From NCBI GenBank assembly GCA_947642745.1, contig CANRTU010000032.1:1-53423 (forward strand): DNA of 53,423 nt, written 5' to 3'. Positions 10,387 to 19,743 of the stretch are shown here, piece by piece (the stretch's first letter is position 1; every line of letters begins with the position of its first letter). This DNA comes from an uncultured Eubacterium sp. GTDB taxonomy: Bacteria > Bacillota > Clostridia > Lachnospirales > Lachnospiraceae. The notes under the pieces were generated by a model. It worked only from the letters and a program-made list of their open reading frames with translations. It did no database searches and was not told where the DNA came from. Made by a program: the position numbers and the translations under genes.

Positions 10387-10490
10387 GATGTGTAAAATCA
10401 TTTCCGCAACCTGTACTTCCCGTTTTGTGCCCTGAGGGGCATGTCCTTTAAGTACATCTTACAGAAAGCATGTTTCAGACACACCCTGGT
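10387..10490 (+). repeat. Short repeat A copy 2
   Basis: The left end TGTGTAAAATCATTTCC, the TTTTGTGCCCTGAGGGGCATG palindrome and the right end CAGAAAGCATGTTTCAGAC match repeat A, but the central hairpin is missing. The rest of 10201-10752 shows no gene; a GGGACT-GAGA-AGTCCC hairpin (10675-10690) sits just upstream of a TATAAT at 10702-10707. Confidence 0.65.
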
Positions 10491-10752
10491 ACCGCGGCGG
10501 ACAATGATGGATCATACATGGCTGTCTTTCATTTCATGCCTGACCATTTCCCATGCCGGCTGTCAGCGGCCTTCTGCCCGCTTTGCGGGAGAATCAGAAT
10601 GTGCGGGCGCAGAATCTAAAATTTTACTTACTTACCACAAATAACTTGAAATACAACCAGCTCCTTGATATACTGGGACTGAGAAGTCCCGAAATATTCT
10701 GTATAATCCGGCCTGACAGTTATGTGCCGGCATGCTAGAAAGGAGACATGAA

Positions 10753-11010
10753 ATGAATATTAAAGTAGAGAAGGTAAACCGGGTAAGAGAACTGTTTGAG
10801 GTCATTGACAGCTGTTCCACAAATGTACAGCTGGTAACAGGTGAAGGCGACTGTCTGAATATGAAATCAAAACTGAGCCAGTATCTGTCCATGACACGCA
10901 TGTTTGCCGAAGGAGAAATTCCTCAGATGGAGTTTGTCGTAAATGACGAACACGACGCAGATAAAATAAAAAAATTTCTTGAAGAAGATAAAAGTTATAT
11001 GAAACTGTAA
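10753..11010 (+). CDS. Small HPr-like protein of unknown function
   Basis: An 85-residue protein preceded by AAAGGAGAC; I start at the ATG at 10753 rather than the in-frame ATG at 10732 because of this site. The pattern NIKVEKVNRVRE, VQLVTGEGDCLNMKSKL and a C-terminal helix FVVNDEHDADKIKKFLEED recalls HPr phosphocarrier-like proteins, but the usual active-site histidine region is not present. If it has this fold it is more likely a structural or regulatory relative than a phosphocarrier. Lower confidence in function than in it being a gene. Confidence 0.65.
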   Translation: MNIKVEKVNRVRELFEVIDSCSTNVQLVTGEGDCLNMKSKLSQYLSMTRMFAEGEIPQMEFVVNDEHDADKIKKFLEEDKSYMKL

Positions 11011-11055
11011 TCAGATACATAAACACGTTCTGGAACCGATACAGGAGGCAGCGGT

Positions 11056-11886
11056 ATGAAAATGACCTGTCAGACTTGTCCGCGCCACTGCGTATTGCAG
11101 CCGGGAGAAAGCGGACGGTGCGGCGTGCGCAAAAATGAAAATGGAACGGTTATTTGCGGCAGTTATGGACAGATTACTTCCATGGCGCTGGACCCGGTGG
11201 AAAAAAAGCCGTTAAAAATGTTTTATCCCGGAAGTCTTGTTCTTTCGGTGGGAAGTTATGGCTGTAACATGAACTGCCCGTTCTGCCAGAACCATGAGAT
11301 TTCCATGAAAAAAACAAAGGCGCCTGCCGGCAGCAGGTACGTTTCTCCCGGACAGCTGGTACAAAAAGCGCTGGAATATAAAAGCGCCGGCAATATCGGG
11401 GTAGCGTACACCTATAACGAACCGCTCACTGGCTGGGAATACGTGCTGGATACGGCAAAGCTGGTCCGGGCCGCCGGTATGAAAAATATAATTGTCACAA
11501 ACGGCATGGCGTCAGAGGAAGTGCTGTCTCAGATTCTGCCATATACAGACGCCATGAATATTGACCTGAAAGGTTTTACCAGTGCCTGGTATCAAAAACT
11601 GGGCGGGGATTTAAAAAGAGTGAAAGAATTTATTCTGCGGGCTGCCGCAGCCTGTCATGTGGAACTGACCACGCTGATTGTGCCAGGAGAAAACGACGAT
11701 CCGGGGAAGATGCGGGAACAAGCCGGATGGATTGCTTCTGTCAGTAAAACGATTCCGTTGCATGTGACCCGCTTTTTCCCCCGTTACCATATGACGGACA
11801 GACCGGCTACAGAAATACAGACCGTATATAAACTTGCGGATATCGCAGGCAGGTATCTGGAGCATGTGTTTGTGGGAAACTGTTAA
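11056..11886 (+). CDS. amrS: AmmeMemoRadiSam system radical SAM enzyme
   Basis: A 276-residue radical SAM protein. It starts with a cysteine-rich CQTCPRHCVL motif and RCGVRKNENG, then the cluster motif C70-x3-C74-x2-C77 (CNMNCPFCQN), AYTYNEPL, VTNGM and MNIDLKGF. These are hallmarks of the AmmeMemoRadiSam radical SAM protein, a relative of pyruvate-formate-lyase activating enzymes. Its usual partners (Memo-like and AMMECR1-like proteins) are not next to it here. GGAGGCAGCGGT precedes the ATG. The exact reaction is not established by the sequence. Confidence 0.88.
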   Translation: MKMTCQTCPRHCVLQPGESGRCGVRKNENGTVICGSYGQITSMALDPVEKKPLKMFYPGSLVLSVGSYGCNMNCPFCQNHEISMKKTKAPAGSRYVSPGQLVQKALEYKSAGNIGVAYTYNEPLTGWEYVLDTAKLVRAAGMKNIIVTNGMASEEVLSQILPYTDAMNIDLKGFTSAWYQKLGGDLKRVKEFILRAAAACHVELTTLIVPGENDDPGKMREQAGWIASVSKTIPLHVTRFFPRYHMTDRPATEIQTVYKLADIAGRYLEHVFVGNC

Positions 11887-12043
11887 ACGCACAGGAGACA
11901 GAGCGGCGCTGCGGCTGTCAGTAAGTCCGGCGGGCAGCTGTCCTGTGAAAAGCGTTACGATGTTTACTGCCCCATGTACCGGTCTATAGTAAGACAGACC
12001 GTAAATATGGATAAGGCCATTTACAGGATCCGTCCACATCCAG

Positions 12044-12076
12044 AAGCTGCCGGAAATAAGTTCCGGCAGCTTTTTC
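12044..12076 (+). terminator. Intrinsic terminator after amrS
   Basis: AAGCTGCCGGAA (12044-12055), a short loop and TTCCGGCAGCTT (12061-12072) form a perfect 12-bp stem that runs directly into a T-run. Confidence 0.85.
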
Positions 12077-12129
12077 CATTGCGCCGCAGTTTCTCCCCGC
12101 TTTGCCGTGGAGTCAGATGCCGGCGGCCC

Positions 12130-12366
12130 CGGAGCGTTTCCGCAAAATCATTTCCGCCATCTGAATTCCCCAATTCGTGTGATATTTACACCAGATTCAG
12201 GTTACATAGCCCGCTATACCAGAGAGAGCACGATGCATCGTGCCCTTCATCTGGTGCAAATCTCCCGTGTCATGCCCTTCAGGGTATATCATGCCCTTCA
12301 GGGTACAAATTGTGACGCATACCCTTTGGGTACATTTTACAGAAAGCATTTTTCAAACACGTTCTG
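12130..12366 (+). repeat. Repeat A copy 3, with both ends
   Basis: The left end GGAGCGTTTCCGCAAAATC and right end AGAAAGCATTTTTCAAACACG are inverted. Between them are the hairpin arms GATATTTACACCAGAT and ATCTGGTGCAAATCTC, TTACATAGCCCGC, and three CATGCCCTTCAGGG / ACCCTTTGGGTAC palindromes. It fills most of 11887-12582 together with the amrS terminator. Confidence 0.8.
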
Positions 12367-12582
12367 GTCTGGCAACGGCCGGAACAGAGTAATACCATCT
12401 GGCGCCCCGGTCCTGTCAGGTAAAAAAGCTGTCTGGCACATCAGACAGTTTTATAATATTGACAAAATGATGGATAAATATTATAAATAAATCATGGCTG
12501 TTTCAGCCGTGAACGATATACGTAAAAGTATAGGAAATATAAAATATACTGACTGACAGAAAGAAAATAAGAGGTGTACAAA

Positions 12583-14250
12583 ATGAAAAATGCATGGTGG
12601 AAACGGGCTGTCGTTTATCAGATTTATCCGAGAAGCTTTATGGACAGCAACGGAGACGGTATCGGGGATCTGCGGGGGATTATATCCAGACTGGATTATC
12701 TGAAAGAACTGGGTGTGGATGTGGTCTGGCTTTCTCCGGTCTATCAGTCGCCTAACGACGACAACGGTTATGATATCAGTGATTACCGGGCAATTATGGA
12801 AGAATTCGGTACGATGGAAGACTTCGACGAGATGCTTTCCGGTATGCACGAACGGGGAATCCGTCTGGTGATGGACCTGGTAGTCAACCATACGTCGGAC
12901 GAGCATGCCTGGTTTGTGGAAAGCCGCAGCGGCGTGGACAATCCGTACCGGGATTATTATATCTGGCGGGAAGGAAAGGACGGCAGGGAACCGAACAACT
13001 GGGAAAGCTGTTTTTCCGGCTCTGCCTGGGAGTATGACGGGACAACGGATATGTATTACCTGCATCTGTTTTCCAAAAAGCAGCCGGATTTAAACTGGGA
13101 CAATCCAAAAGTCCGCCAGGAAGTCTTTGACATGATGGACTGGTGGTGCCGGAAAGGAATCGACGGATTCCGCATGGATGTTATCAGCCTGATTTCCAAA
13201 AAGCCGGGCCTGCCGGACGGCGAACCGGTACCGGGATCGGAATATGCGGACCATGGCTGCGCAAATGGTCCAAGGGTCCACGAGTATTTGCGGGAAATGA
13301 ACCAGAAAGTACTTTCCCGTTATGACCTGATGACGGTAGGGGAATGTGCCGGGGTAACCACGCGGGAAGCGGAAAAATATGCCAGTCTGGACGGAACAGA
13401 ATTAAATATGGTGTTCCAGTTCGAGCACGTGGACCTGGACAACGGGCCTTATGGCAAATGGACAGACCGCAGGGTGGATCTGAGAGATCTGAAACAGATG
13501 ATGGACAAATGGCAGACAAAACTGGCAGGAAAGGCCTGGAACAGTCTGTTTCTTGGAAATCACGACCAGCCCCGCTGTGTTTCCAGGTTTGGCAATGACG
13601 ATCCACGTTACCGGGTCAGCTGCGCCAAAATGCTGGCCACCTGTCTGCATATGATGCAGGGGACGCCTTATGTTTACCAGGGGGATGAAATCGGCATGAC
13701 CAACTGTCCGTTTGAGACACTGGATGATATCCGGGATATTGAAAGTATCAACGCATTTCATAAATATACCGGTTCCGGCCAGATTTCACCAGAAGATATG
13801 ATGCGTTATATCCGTCTGCGGGGCAGGGACAATTCCAGGACGCCGATGCAGTGGGACGACGGCCCGCAGGCAGGTTTTACCACCGGCCAGCCCTGGATTA
13901 TGGTAAATCCCAATTATAAAGAAATCAATGTAAAAAAAGAACTGACAGATCCGGATTCTGTGTTTCATTATTACAGAAAGCTGATTGCGCTGCGCAAGCA
14001 GGAAGACATCATCACAGAAGGTTCCTGTCAGCTGCTGGAGCCGGATCATGAAAAGCTGTATATTTATACGAGAACCCTGGACACAGAGAAACTGCTTGTC
14101 ATCTGTAACTTTTCTGAAGATGAGACAGTGTACGAAATTCCTGCGGAATTTTCACATGCCCGTGTACTGATCCGCAACCTGCCGGGAGACCAGCCGGAAG
14201 GAACACTCCGTCTGCGGCCATACGAGGCAGTTGTATTAAAAACAGAATAA
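12583..14250 (+). CDS. Alpha-glucosidase / oligo-1,6-glucosidase (GH13)
   Basis: A 555-residue GH13 enzyme of the MalL type. It has VVYQIYPRSFMDSNGDGIGD, DLVVNHTSDEH, DGFRMDV with nucleophile D199, TVGECAG with acid/base E254, and LGNHDQPR with D328 as transition-state stabiliser, plus a C-terminal beta domain. No signal peptide, so it acts in the cytoplasm on short alpha-glucosides such as isomaltose or sucrose-type sugars, releasing glucose. The ATG at 12583 lies six bases after GAGGTG; a GTG at 12574 is part of that site. No sugar transporter or regulator is adjacent. Confidence 0.93.
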   Translation: MKNAWWKRAVVYQIYPRSFMDSNGDGIGDLRGIISRLDYLKELGVDVVWLSPVYQSPNDDNGYDISDYRAIMEEFGTMEDFDEMLSGMHERGIRLVMDLVVNHTSDEHAWFVESRSGVDNPYRDYYIWREGKDGREPNNWESCFSGSAWEYDGTTDMYYLHLFSKKQPDLNWDNPKVRQEVFDMMDWWCRKGIDGFRMDVISLISKKPGLPDGEPVPGSEYADHGCANGPRVHEYLREMNQKVLSRYDLMTVGECAGVTTREAEKYASLDGTELNMVFQFEHVDLDNGPYGKWTDRRVDLRDLKQMMDKWQTKLAGKAWNSLFLGNHDQPRCVSRFGNDDPRYRVSCAKMLATCLHMMQGTPYVYQGDEIGMTNCPFETLDDIRDIESINAFHKYTGSGQISPEDMMRYIRLRGRDNSRTPMQWDDGPQAGFTTGQPWIMVNPNYKEINVKKELTDPDSVFHYYRKLIALRKQEDIITEGSCQLLEPDHEKLYIYTRTLDTEKLLVICNFSEDETVYEIPAEFSHARVLIRNLPGDQPEGTLRLRPYEAVVLKTE

Positions 14251-14306
14251 AAACAGTCCACAGGGAAAATGACGGCATACCGCCCCGGGCAGACAGATTC
14301 TGATAC

Positions 14307-15161
14307 GTGCCGGTTTCCCGGGAAAAGGCCGAAACACCTTTGCGGACAGCCGTCGCTGTCATAGGCAGGCTGTCAGAATATCTGTATAAATATGATGGCA
14401 GAAAGGTTATTATATTACTGGATGAATATGATACACCCCTGCAGGAAGCGGATGTGAATGGATACTGGAACGAACTGGCGGCATTTATACGGAAATTTTT
14501 TAATTCTGCTTTTAACTCCGGCTCCTGGCTGGAACGGGCAGTTATGAAAGGGATTACAAGAGTCTGCAGAGAGTCTGTTTTTTCTGATCTGAATAATCTG
14601 GAAGTAGTGTCTGTCACATCTGATAAATATAAAACCGTATTTGGTTTTACAGAAGAAGAGGTGTTTCTGTCACTGGAAGAGTATGGATTAACGGACCAGA
14701 AAGAGGAAGTAAAAAAGTGGTATGATGGATTTATTTTCGGGAATACTGGAAATATTTATAATCCCCGGTCCATTACAAATTTCCCGGATAAAAGGGTCTG
14801 TTCCAGATACTGGTCCAACACCGGCTCCAATGCCCTGGTCAGCAGGCTGATCCGGGAAGGCGGCAGGCAAATAAAACTGGATTCTGAAGTACTGCTAAAA
14901 GGCGCGGCATTAGAAAAAGCGATAGATGAGCAGATTGTTTTCAGCCGCACGGACATAGATGAGGACGCTGTATACAGCCTGCTTCTGGCGGGGGGTATTT
15001 AAATGCCCGACGCTTTAAAACAGATCGAAGACAGAAAGTACGATGTGTTATTAAAATCCAATGGTCTTACGTAGGAAAGAATCCACAGGTACGGTTTTGT
15101 GTTTAAAGGAAAAGAAGTACTGATTGGAGAAAGCCGGCCCGGTATGGCAGCCTGCCGGTAA
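14307..15161 (+). pseudogene. AAA-ATPase-like / PD-(D/E)XK family protein, truncated and broken
   Basis: The surviving part reads RTAVAVIGRLSEYLYKYDG, IILLDEYDTPLQEA, GITRVCRESVFSDLNNLEV, FGFTEEEV, YDGFIFGNTGNIYNPRSI, as in the AAA-ATPase-like (DUF1703-type) family common in Lachnospiraceae. The N-terminal P-loop part is absent, the frame stops at 15002, and the family's C-terminal motif ALKQIEDRKYDVLL follows in another frame, then an in-frame TAG and RIHRYGFVFKGKEVLIG. Roughly the C-terminal third has been deleted between these parts. Clearly non-functional. Confidence 0.82.
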
Positions 15162-15287
15162 GATGTTTTCATAACGTAAGGCAGAAGGGAATCCGCAGCG
15201 GAATCATCCGCCGCAGCTTACATTTTACCGGAAAATAGTATTTATGCAAAAATATTGTAACATTATGCAAAATTTCTATAAGAAGAA

Positions 15288-15316
15288 TTGACAAACCGTA
15301 AATTGTTTGATAATAT
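15288..15316 (+). promoter_or_regulatory. Consensus sigma-A promoter of the opp operon
   Basis: TTGACA (15288-15293), a 17-base spacer and TAATAT (15311-15316). Transcription would start near 15323, about 160 bases before oppB. No other gene lies in 15162-15484. Confidence 0.8.
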
Positions 15317-15328
15317 ATTGTCGTATGG

Positions 15329-15373
15329 GGAACGATAGCGTTTGTCATTGAATAGACGTTACGTTCCTTTTTT
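15329..15373 (+). terminator. Leader terminator / possible attenuator before oppB
   Basis: GGAACG (15329-15334) pairs with CGTTCC (15362-15367), with a second short pairing GCG/CGT inside, and six T follow. It begins only a few bases after the predicted start of transcription, so most transcripts could end here as an RNA of about 50 bases unless readthrough is allowed. It does not resemble a riboswitch class I know. Confidence 0.6.
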
Positions 15374-15484
15374 AATATTACAGTAGTCCGGCGTGCGGTT
15401 TTTGCGTTTTATCACAAATAACCTGCCGGGTTTCTGATTTAAACCGCCGGGGGCGGTGAACTATTACAGTAAGGAGTTGGAGGT

Positions 15485-16402
15485 ATGTTAAAGTACATCG
15501 CAAAACGATTAGGTCTTGCAATTGTTACAATCTGGGCAGTTGCGACCCTCACTTTTATTCTTATGAACATGGTTCCAGGCGGACCATTTCTGTCCGAAAA
15601 GGCGATCAGTCCACAGGCTACGGCAGCTCTGGAAGCCAAATATGGTCTTGATAAGCCCTTATTCCAGCAATATCTCACTTACATGGGGGATGCCCTGCAA
15701 TTAGATTTTGGCGATAGTTTAAAACAGCGTGGGCGTACCGTTGCAGACATTATTTTTTCAAAATTTCCGGTATCAGCCAGCGTAGGCGGGATATCTGTTC
15801 TGGTGGCGCTTGTTATCGGGATTCCGCTTGGATGTATGGCGGCGCTTAAAAGAGGTAAATTTCTGGACAGCCTGATCAGCGTGGTGGCTACCTGCGGGAT
15901 TGCTGTGCCCAGCTTTGTAATCTGTACAGTGCTGCTGTATTTCCTGGGCGTCCAGTTCAAGCTGCTGCCAACCATTGGTCTGAATTCCTGGCAGAATTAT
16001 ATTATGCCGGTGATGGCATTATCTTTTTATCCGACTGCTTATATTATGCGTCTGATGCGTTCTTCCATGCTGGATGTGCTGGGGCAGGATTATATGCGTA
16101 CAGCGAAGGCAAAAGGTGTTTCCGGTTTTATGATACTGTTTAAACATGCGCTGCGGAATGCGATTTTACCAGTTGTTACTTATGTGGGACCGATGCTGGC
16201 TTATACAGTAACAGGCAGTTTTGTCGTGGAGAAGATTTTTACCATTCCGGGGCTTGGAGGAGAATTTATCCGGGCCATCAACGGGCGTGATTTTACAATG
16301 ATTATGGGGACTACGATTTTCCTCGCCACACTGATTATTCTGATGAATGTGGTAGTGGATATTGTATACAAGATCGTGGATCCGAGAATTAAATTAAAGT
16401 AA
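15485..16402 (+). CDS. oppB: Oligopeptide ABC transporter permease OppB
   Basis: A 305-residue inner-membrane permease: N-terminal MLKYIAKRLGLAIVTIWAV, a periplasmic-type segment with YGLDKPLFQQYL, and the binding-protein-dependent transport domain with the EAA loop (DYMRTAKAKGVS...ALRNAILPVV). It pairs with OppC to form the channel for peptides. AAGGAGTTGGAGG lies directly upstream. First gene of a five-gene operon, with OppC following by 13 bases. Confidence 0.95.
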   Translation: MLKYIAKRLGLAIVTIWAVATLTFILMNMVPGGPFLSEKAISPQATAALEAKYGLDKPLFQQYLTYMGDALQLDFGDSLKQRGRTVADIIFSKFPVSASVGGISVLVALVIGIPLGCMAALKRGKFLDSLISVVATCGIAVPSFVICTVLLYFLGVQFKLLPTIGLNSWQNYIMPVMALSFYPTAYIMRLMRSSMLDVLGQDYMRTAKAKGVSGFMILFKHALRNAILPVVTYVGPMLAYTVTGSFVVEKIFTIPGLGGEFIRAINGRDFTMIMGTTIFLATLIILMNVVVDIVYKIVDPRIKLK

Positions 16403-16415
16403 GGAGAAAGCAGTG

Positions 16416-17462
16416 ATGAAACAGAATCCGGTCAGTTTTCAACTGAAACTAAACCCTGATGACTTCCTGCCTGCAACAGAGGAAGAAAAGCAGAGTCAGG
16501 TTATCATGAGAGAAAGCGTAGGCTTTTGGAAAGACGGTATGCGCCGTCTGGTAAAAAATAAAGTGGCCATGGCAAGTATTGTGGTCATCATACTTGTGTT
16601 GATTTTTTCCTTTATCGTACCTGCCTTTTATCCATATTCATATAAAGAGCAGTCCAAAGGAGCCAACAATCTGGCGCCAATGGAATATTCCAAAGAGGAA
16701 CAGGCCCGGATTGACGCCGGAGAGAAAGTATTTCCGCATATATTCGGTACAGACAAGCACGGGCGGGATTATGCCATACGTGTCATGATGGGAAGCCGTA
16801 TTTCCCTTCTGGTAGGTCTGATCGCCACAGGCATTATCCTGGTGATTGGTTCCGCTTATGGTTCCATTGCGGCGTTTTTTGGCGGCTGGGTAGATCTGGT
16901 TATGATGCGGATTGTGGATATTATATATACCATTCCGGATATTTTATTAATCGTTCTGTTATCTTTTGCGCTGGATGATCCGATGGAACAGCTGAAATTA
17001 GTGCCGGGATTTGCCTGGGTGGGCGTGGTCGGCAAAAACCTGATCAGTATTTTCATCGTGTTTGCGCTGCTTTACTGGGTAGGCATGGCAAGAATGGTCC
17101 GCAGCCAGGTGCTGATGTTAAAAGAAAGCGAGTATGTAACCGCAGCCAGGGCGCTGGGTGTAGGCAACGGCAAAATTATCAGAAAACATCTGCTGACCAA
17201 CTGTATCGGCATGCTGATCGTAACGACTACGTTACAGATTCCTTCTTCAATTTTTACAGAGAGTTTTTTAAGTTTCCTTGGTATGGGCGTAAGAGTTCCG
17301 CTTCCTTCCCTGGGCAGCCTGGCCAGTGATGCGATTAACGGTATGGGTACATATCCGTATCTGCTGTTTATTCCATCCATTCTGATCAGTCTGATTATTT
17401 TAAGCTTCAACCTGCTGGGTGACGGCCTGCGGGATGCGTTTGATCCGAAACTGAAAAATTAG
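16416..17462 (+). CDS. oppC: Oligopeptide ABC transporter permease OppC
   Basis: A 348-residue permease partner of OppB. It has an N-terminal cytoplasmic extension, one membrane segment, FGTDKHGRDYAIRVMMGSRIS (the start of the conserved OppC domain), six core helices, an EAA loop (TAARALGVGNGKIIRKHLL), and the typical FNLLGDGLRDAFDPKLK end. AAGGAG (16401-16406) is nine bases from this ATG; a GTG three bases earlier is possible. About 210 bases separate it from oppD. Confidence 0.95.
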   Translation: MKQNPVSFQLKLNPDDFLPATEEEKQSQVIMRESVGFWKDGMRRLVKNKVAMASIVVIILVLIFSFIVPAFYPYSYKEQSKGANNLAPMEYSKEEQARIDAGEKVFPHIFGTDKHGRDYAIRVMMGSRISLLVGLIATGIILVIGSAYGSIAAFFGGWVDLVMMRIVDIIYTIPDILLIVLLSFALDDPMEQLKLVPGFAWVGVVGKNLISIFIVFALLYWVGMARMVRSQVLMLKESEYVTAARALGVGNGKIIRKHLLTNCIGMLIVTTTLQIPSSIFTESFLSFLGMGVRVPLPSLGSLASDAINGMGTYPYLLFIPSILISLIILSFNLLGDGLRDAFDPKLKN

Positions 17463-17534
17463 ATGCGTGGTTATTGTGACGGCTGGGCCGCTGCTTTAAC
17501 GAATTAAATCAGTAAATGACAGGAATGGTTGTGA

Positions 17535-17548
17535 AAACAGGCCTGTTT
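17535..17548. promoter_or_regulatory. 14-bp perfect palindrome before oppD
   Basis: AAACAGGCCTGTTT is a perfect palindrome in the only sizeable gap within the opp operon. A TTATAGAT sequence follows and TTGTGA precedes it, so it may be an operator on an internal promoter for oppDFA. Weak evidence beyond the symmetry. Confidence 0.3.
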
Positions 17549-17676
17549 CAGATTATAGATTTTTAGGAAAACAGCATTCCGGGTATTTCAATAGTTATCA
17601 GACTGGCAGCGGATGTCTGTCCCGGCTGGCAGCAGGACTGGTAATGAAAATCCGTGATGCGGAAATGAGGATTGAT

Positions 17677-18675
17677 ATGTCAGAATATCTTGTTGATATC
17701 AATAATGAGCGGCTTTCCTTCTTTACGCCTGCGGGGGAAGTCAAAGCGTTAAATAATGTCTCCATCCAGTTAAAGGAAGGAGAAGTGCTTGGTATTGTGG
17801 GCGAGAGTGGTTCCGGTAAATCGGTGACGGCTTACAGCCTGATGGGTTTAACCGCCTATCCCGGTAAACTGATTGGCGGAAGCCTGATGTTTAACGGTCA
17901 TCAGATTGAAAAAATGACAGAAAAGGAAATGCGTAAAATCCGGGGAAATGAAATATCCATTATTTTTCAGGACCCGATGACCAGTTTAAATCCGGTGTAT
18001 ACGATTGGAAACCAGATTATGGAATCCGTGCTGCTCCATACAGACAAAAATAAACAGCAGGCAAAGGAACGGGCCAAAGAGCTGCTGGAACTGGTAGGAA
18101 TTAACGAGCCGGAGAAGCGGTTAAAGCAGTATCCCCACGAACTTTCCGGCGGTATGAGACAGCGTGTCATGATTGCCATTGCGCTGGCCTGCGAACCCAG
18201 GCTGCTGATTGCGGATGAGCCTACTACTGCGCTGGACGTAACGATTCAGGCGCAGATTCTGGAGCTTATGATAGAACTGAAAAATAAGCTGGGTATGGCT
18301 ATTATTATGATTACCCATGATCTGGGCGTGGTTGCCAGCATGTGCGAGCGGATTGCGGTTATGTATGCCGGCCGGGTTGTGGAATACGGTACGACGGACG
18401 ATATTTTTTACAATCCAAAGCACCAGTATACCAAAGGTTTAATCCGTTCCATTCCAAGGCTGGACGCAAAAGAACACGAACGGCTGATTCCGATAGAAGG
18501 TACGCCCGTAGATCTTCTCAACCCGCCAAAAGGCTGCCCGTTTGCGCCAAGATGCGATGAGTGTATGAAAATCTGCCTGCGGGAAATGCCTCCGGTTACG
18601 AATTTTGGAGAGATCCATTATACGAAATGCTGGCTGAGCCAGAAAGAGGAAATGGAGAAAGGAGCCGCTAAATGA
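17677..18675 (+). CDS. oppD: Oligopeptide ABC transporter ATPase OppD
   Basis: A 332-residue ATPase with Walker A GESGSGKS, Q-loop FQDPMTSLNPVY, signature LSGGMRQR, Walker B LLIADEPTTALD and the C-terminal Opp/Dpp extension with cysteines (GCPFAPRCDECMKIC) that often holds an iron-sulfur cluster. ATG 17677 has GAGG six bases upstream and starts MSEYLVDI; an ATG at 17644 lacks a site. Its stop overlaps the start of oppF (ATGA), implying coupled translation. It powers peptide import. Confidence 0.95.
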   Translation: MSEYLVDINNERLSFFTPAGEVKALNNVSIQLKEGEVLGIVGESGSGKSVTAYSLMGLTAYPGKLIGGSLMFNGHQIEKMTEKEMRKIRGNEISIIFQDPMTSLNPVYTIGNQIMESVLLHTDKNKQQAKERAKELLELVGINEPEKRLKQYPHELSGGMRQRVMIAIALACEPRLLIADEPTTALDVTIQAQILELMIELKNKLGMAIIMITHDLGVVASMCERIAVMYAGRVVEYGTTDDIFYNPKHQYTKGLIRSIPRLDAKEHERLIPIEGTPVDLLNPPKGCPFAPRCDECMKICLREMPPVTNFGEIHYTKCWLSQKEEMEKGAAK

Positions 18676-19670
18676 GTGACAGACAGGACAAGTTTATACA
18701 GGTAGAGCATTTACAGCAGTATTTTCCTGCTGGTGGTTACGGCAGAAATAAGAAATATATTCAGGCTGTGGACGACGTCTCTTTCACAATCAGAAAAGGC
18801 GAGACGCTGGGGCTGGTGGGGGAATCCGGCTGTGGCAAGACCACAACCGGACGTACCCTGCTGCGCCTTTACGAACCGACGGGGGGGAGGTTTGTCTACA
18901 ATAACGAAGTGATTTTCGATGTGGACAAAAAAGTATTTGCGGATATGCTTCCTTACCGGAAAAAGATGCAGATCGTGTTTCAGGACCCGTATGCCAGCCT
19001 GGACCCACGTATGACAGTGGGGGATATTGTAGGGGAAGCCATTGACGTACACAAAATGGCGGCGGACCAGAAGGAGCGGCACAGCATTATTATCGAAATG
19101 TTAAAGCGGGTGGGCTTAAACTCCGAACATGCCAACCGTTATCCCCACGAATTTTCCGGCGGTCAGAGACAGCGTGTGGGAATTGCCAGGGCGCTGGCGG
19201 TGCGTCCGGAGTTTATTGTCTGTGACGAGCCGATTTCCGCCCTGGACGTGTCCATTCAGGCCCAGGTAATTAATATGTTTGAGGATCTGCAGGAAGAAAT
19301 GGGTCTGACGTATCTGTTTATTGCCCACGATCTGTCTGCGGTAAAACATATTTCCAACCGGATCGGCGTTATGTATCTGGGCAGGATGGTGGAACTGGCC
19401 GACAGCTATGAACTGATTACCCGTCCGCTGCATCCGTATACAAAGAGCCTGATTTCGGCTATTCCGATCGCAGATCCGGATATCGCCAAAAAGAGCCGGC
19501 GTATTGTGCTGGAAGGAGATGTGCCAAGCCCGTTAAATCCGCCGTCCGGCTGCCGGTTCCGCACCAGATGTCCCTATGCGGACAAACAGTGTGCGGAGTC
19601 TGCGCCGAAATGGAAGGAAGTGGAAAAAGGACATTTTTCTGCCTGTCATCATATTGACAAGTTGGGGTAA
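18672..19670 (+). CDS. oppF: Oligopeptide ABC transporter ATPase OppF
   Basis: A 332-residue ATPase partner of OppD: Walker [10 protein letters not shown]-loop [11 protein letters not shown], signature FSGGQRQR, Walker [13 protein letters not shown], and a C-terminal cysteine cluster ([15 protein letters not shown]). It begins inside the oppD stop codon. The OppDF heterodimer couples ATP hydrolysis to the OppBC channel. Confidence 0.95.
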   Translation: MSDRQDKFIQVEHLQQYFPAGGYGRNKKYIQAVDDVSFTIRKGETLGLVGESGCGKTTTGRTLLRLYEPTGGRFVYNNEVIFDVDKKVFADMLPYRKKMQIVFQDPYASLDPRMTVGDIVGEAIDVHKMAADQKERHSIIIEMLKRVGLNSEHANRYPHEFSGGQRQRVGIARALAVRPEFIVCDEPISALDVSIQAQVINMFEDLQEEMGLTYLFIAHDLSAVKHISNRIGVMYLGRMVELADSYELITRPLHPYTKSLISAIPIADPDIAKKSRRIVLEGDVPSPLNPPSGCRFRTRCPYADKQCAESAPKWKEVEKGHFSACHHIDKLG

Positions 19671-19675
19671 ATATG

Positions 19676-19717
19676 ATAAACAAGATATGGGTGTAAATCC
19701 ACACCCATGCTGTTTAT
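19676..19717 (+). promoter_or_regulatory. Strong hairpin between oppF and oppA
   Basis: ATAAACA...ATGGGTGT pairs with ACACCCAT...TGTTTAT around a six-base loop. There is no T-run after it. In similar operons such hairpins stabilise or process mRNA so that the binding protein is made in excess; here that is inferred from position only. Confidence 0.6.
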
Positions 19718-19743
19718 AGATTCAAAATGAAGGAGGAAAGAAT

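Noticed and set aside
15323..15484. Known riboswitch in the opp leader
   Set aside because: The leader shows a single terminator hairpin and no aptamer pattern that I recognise.
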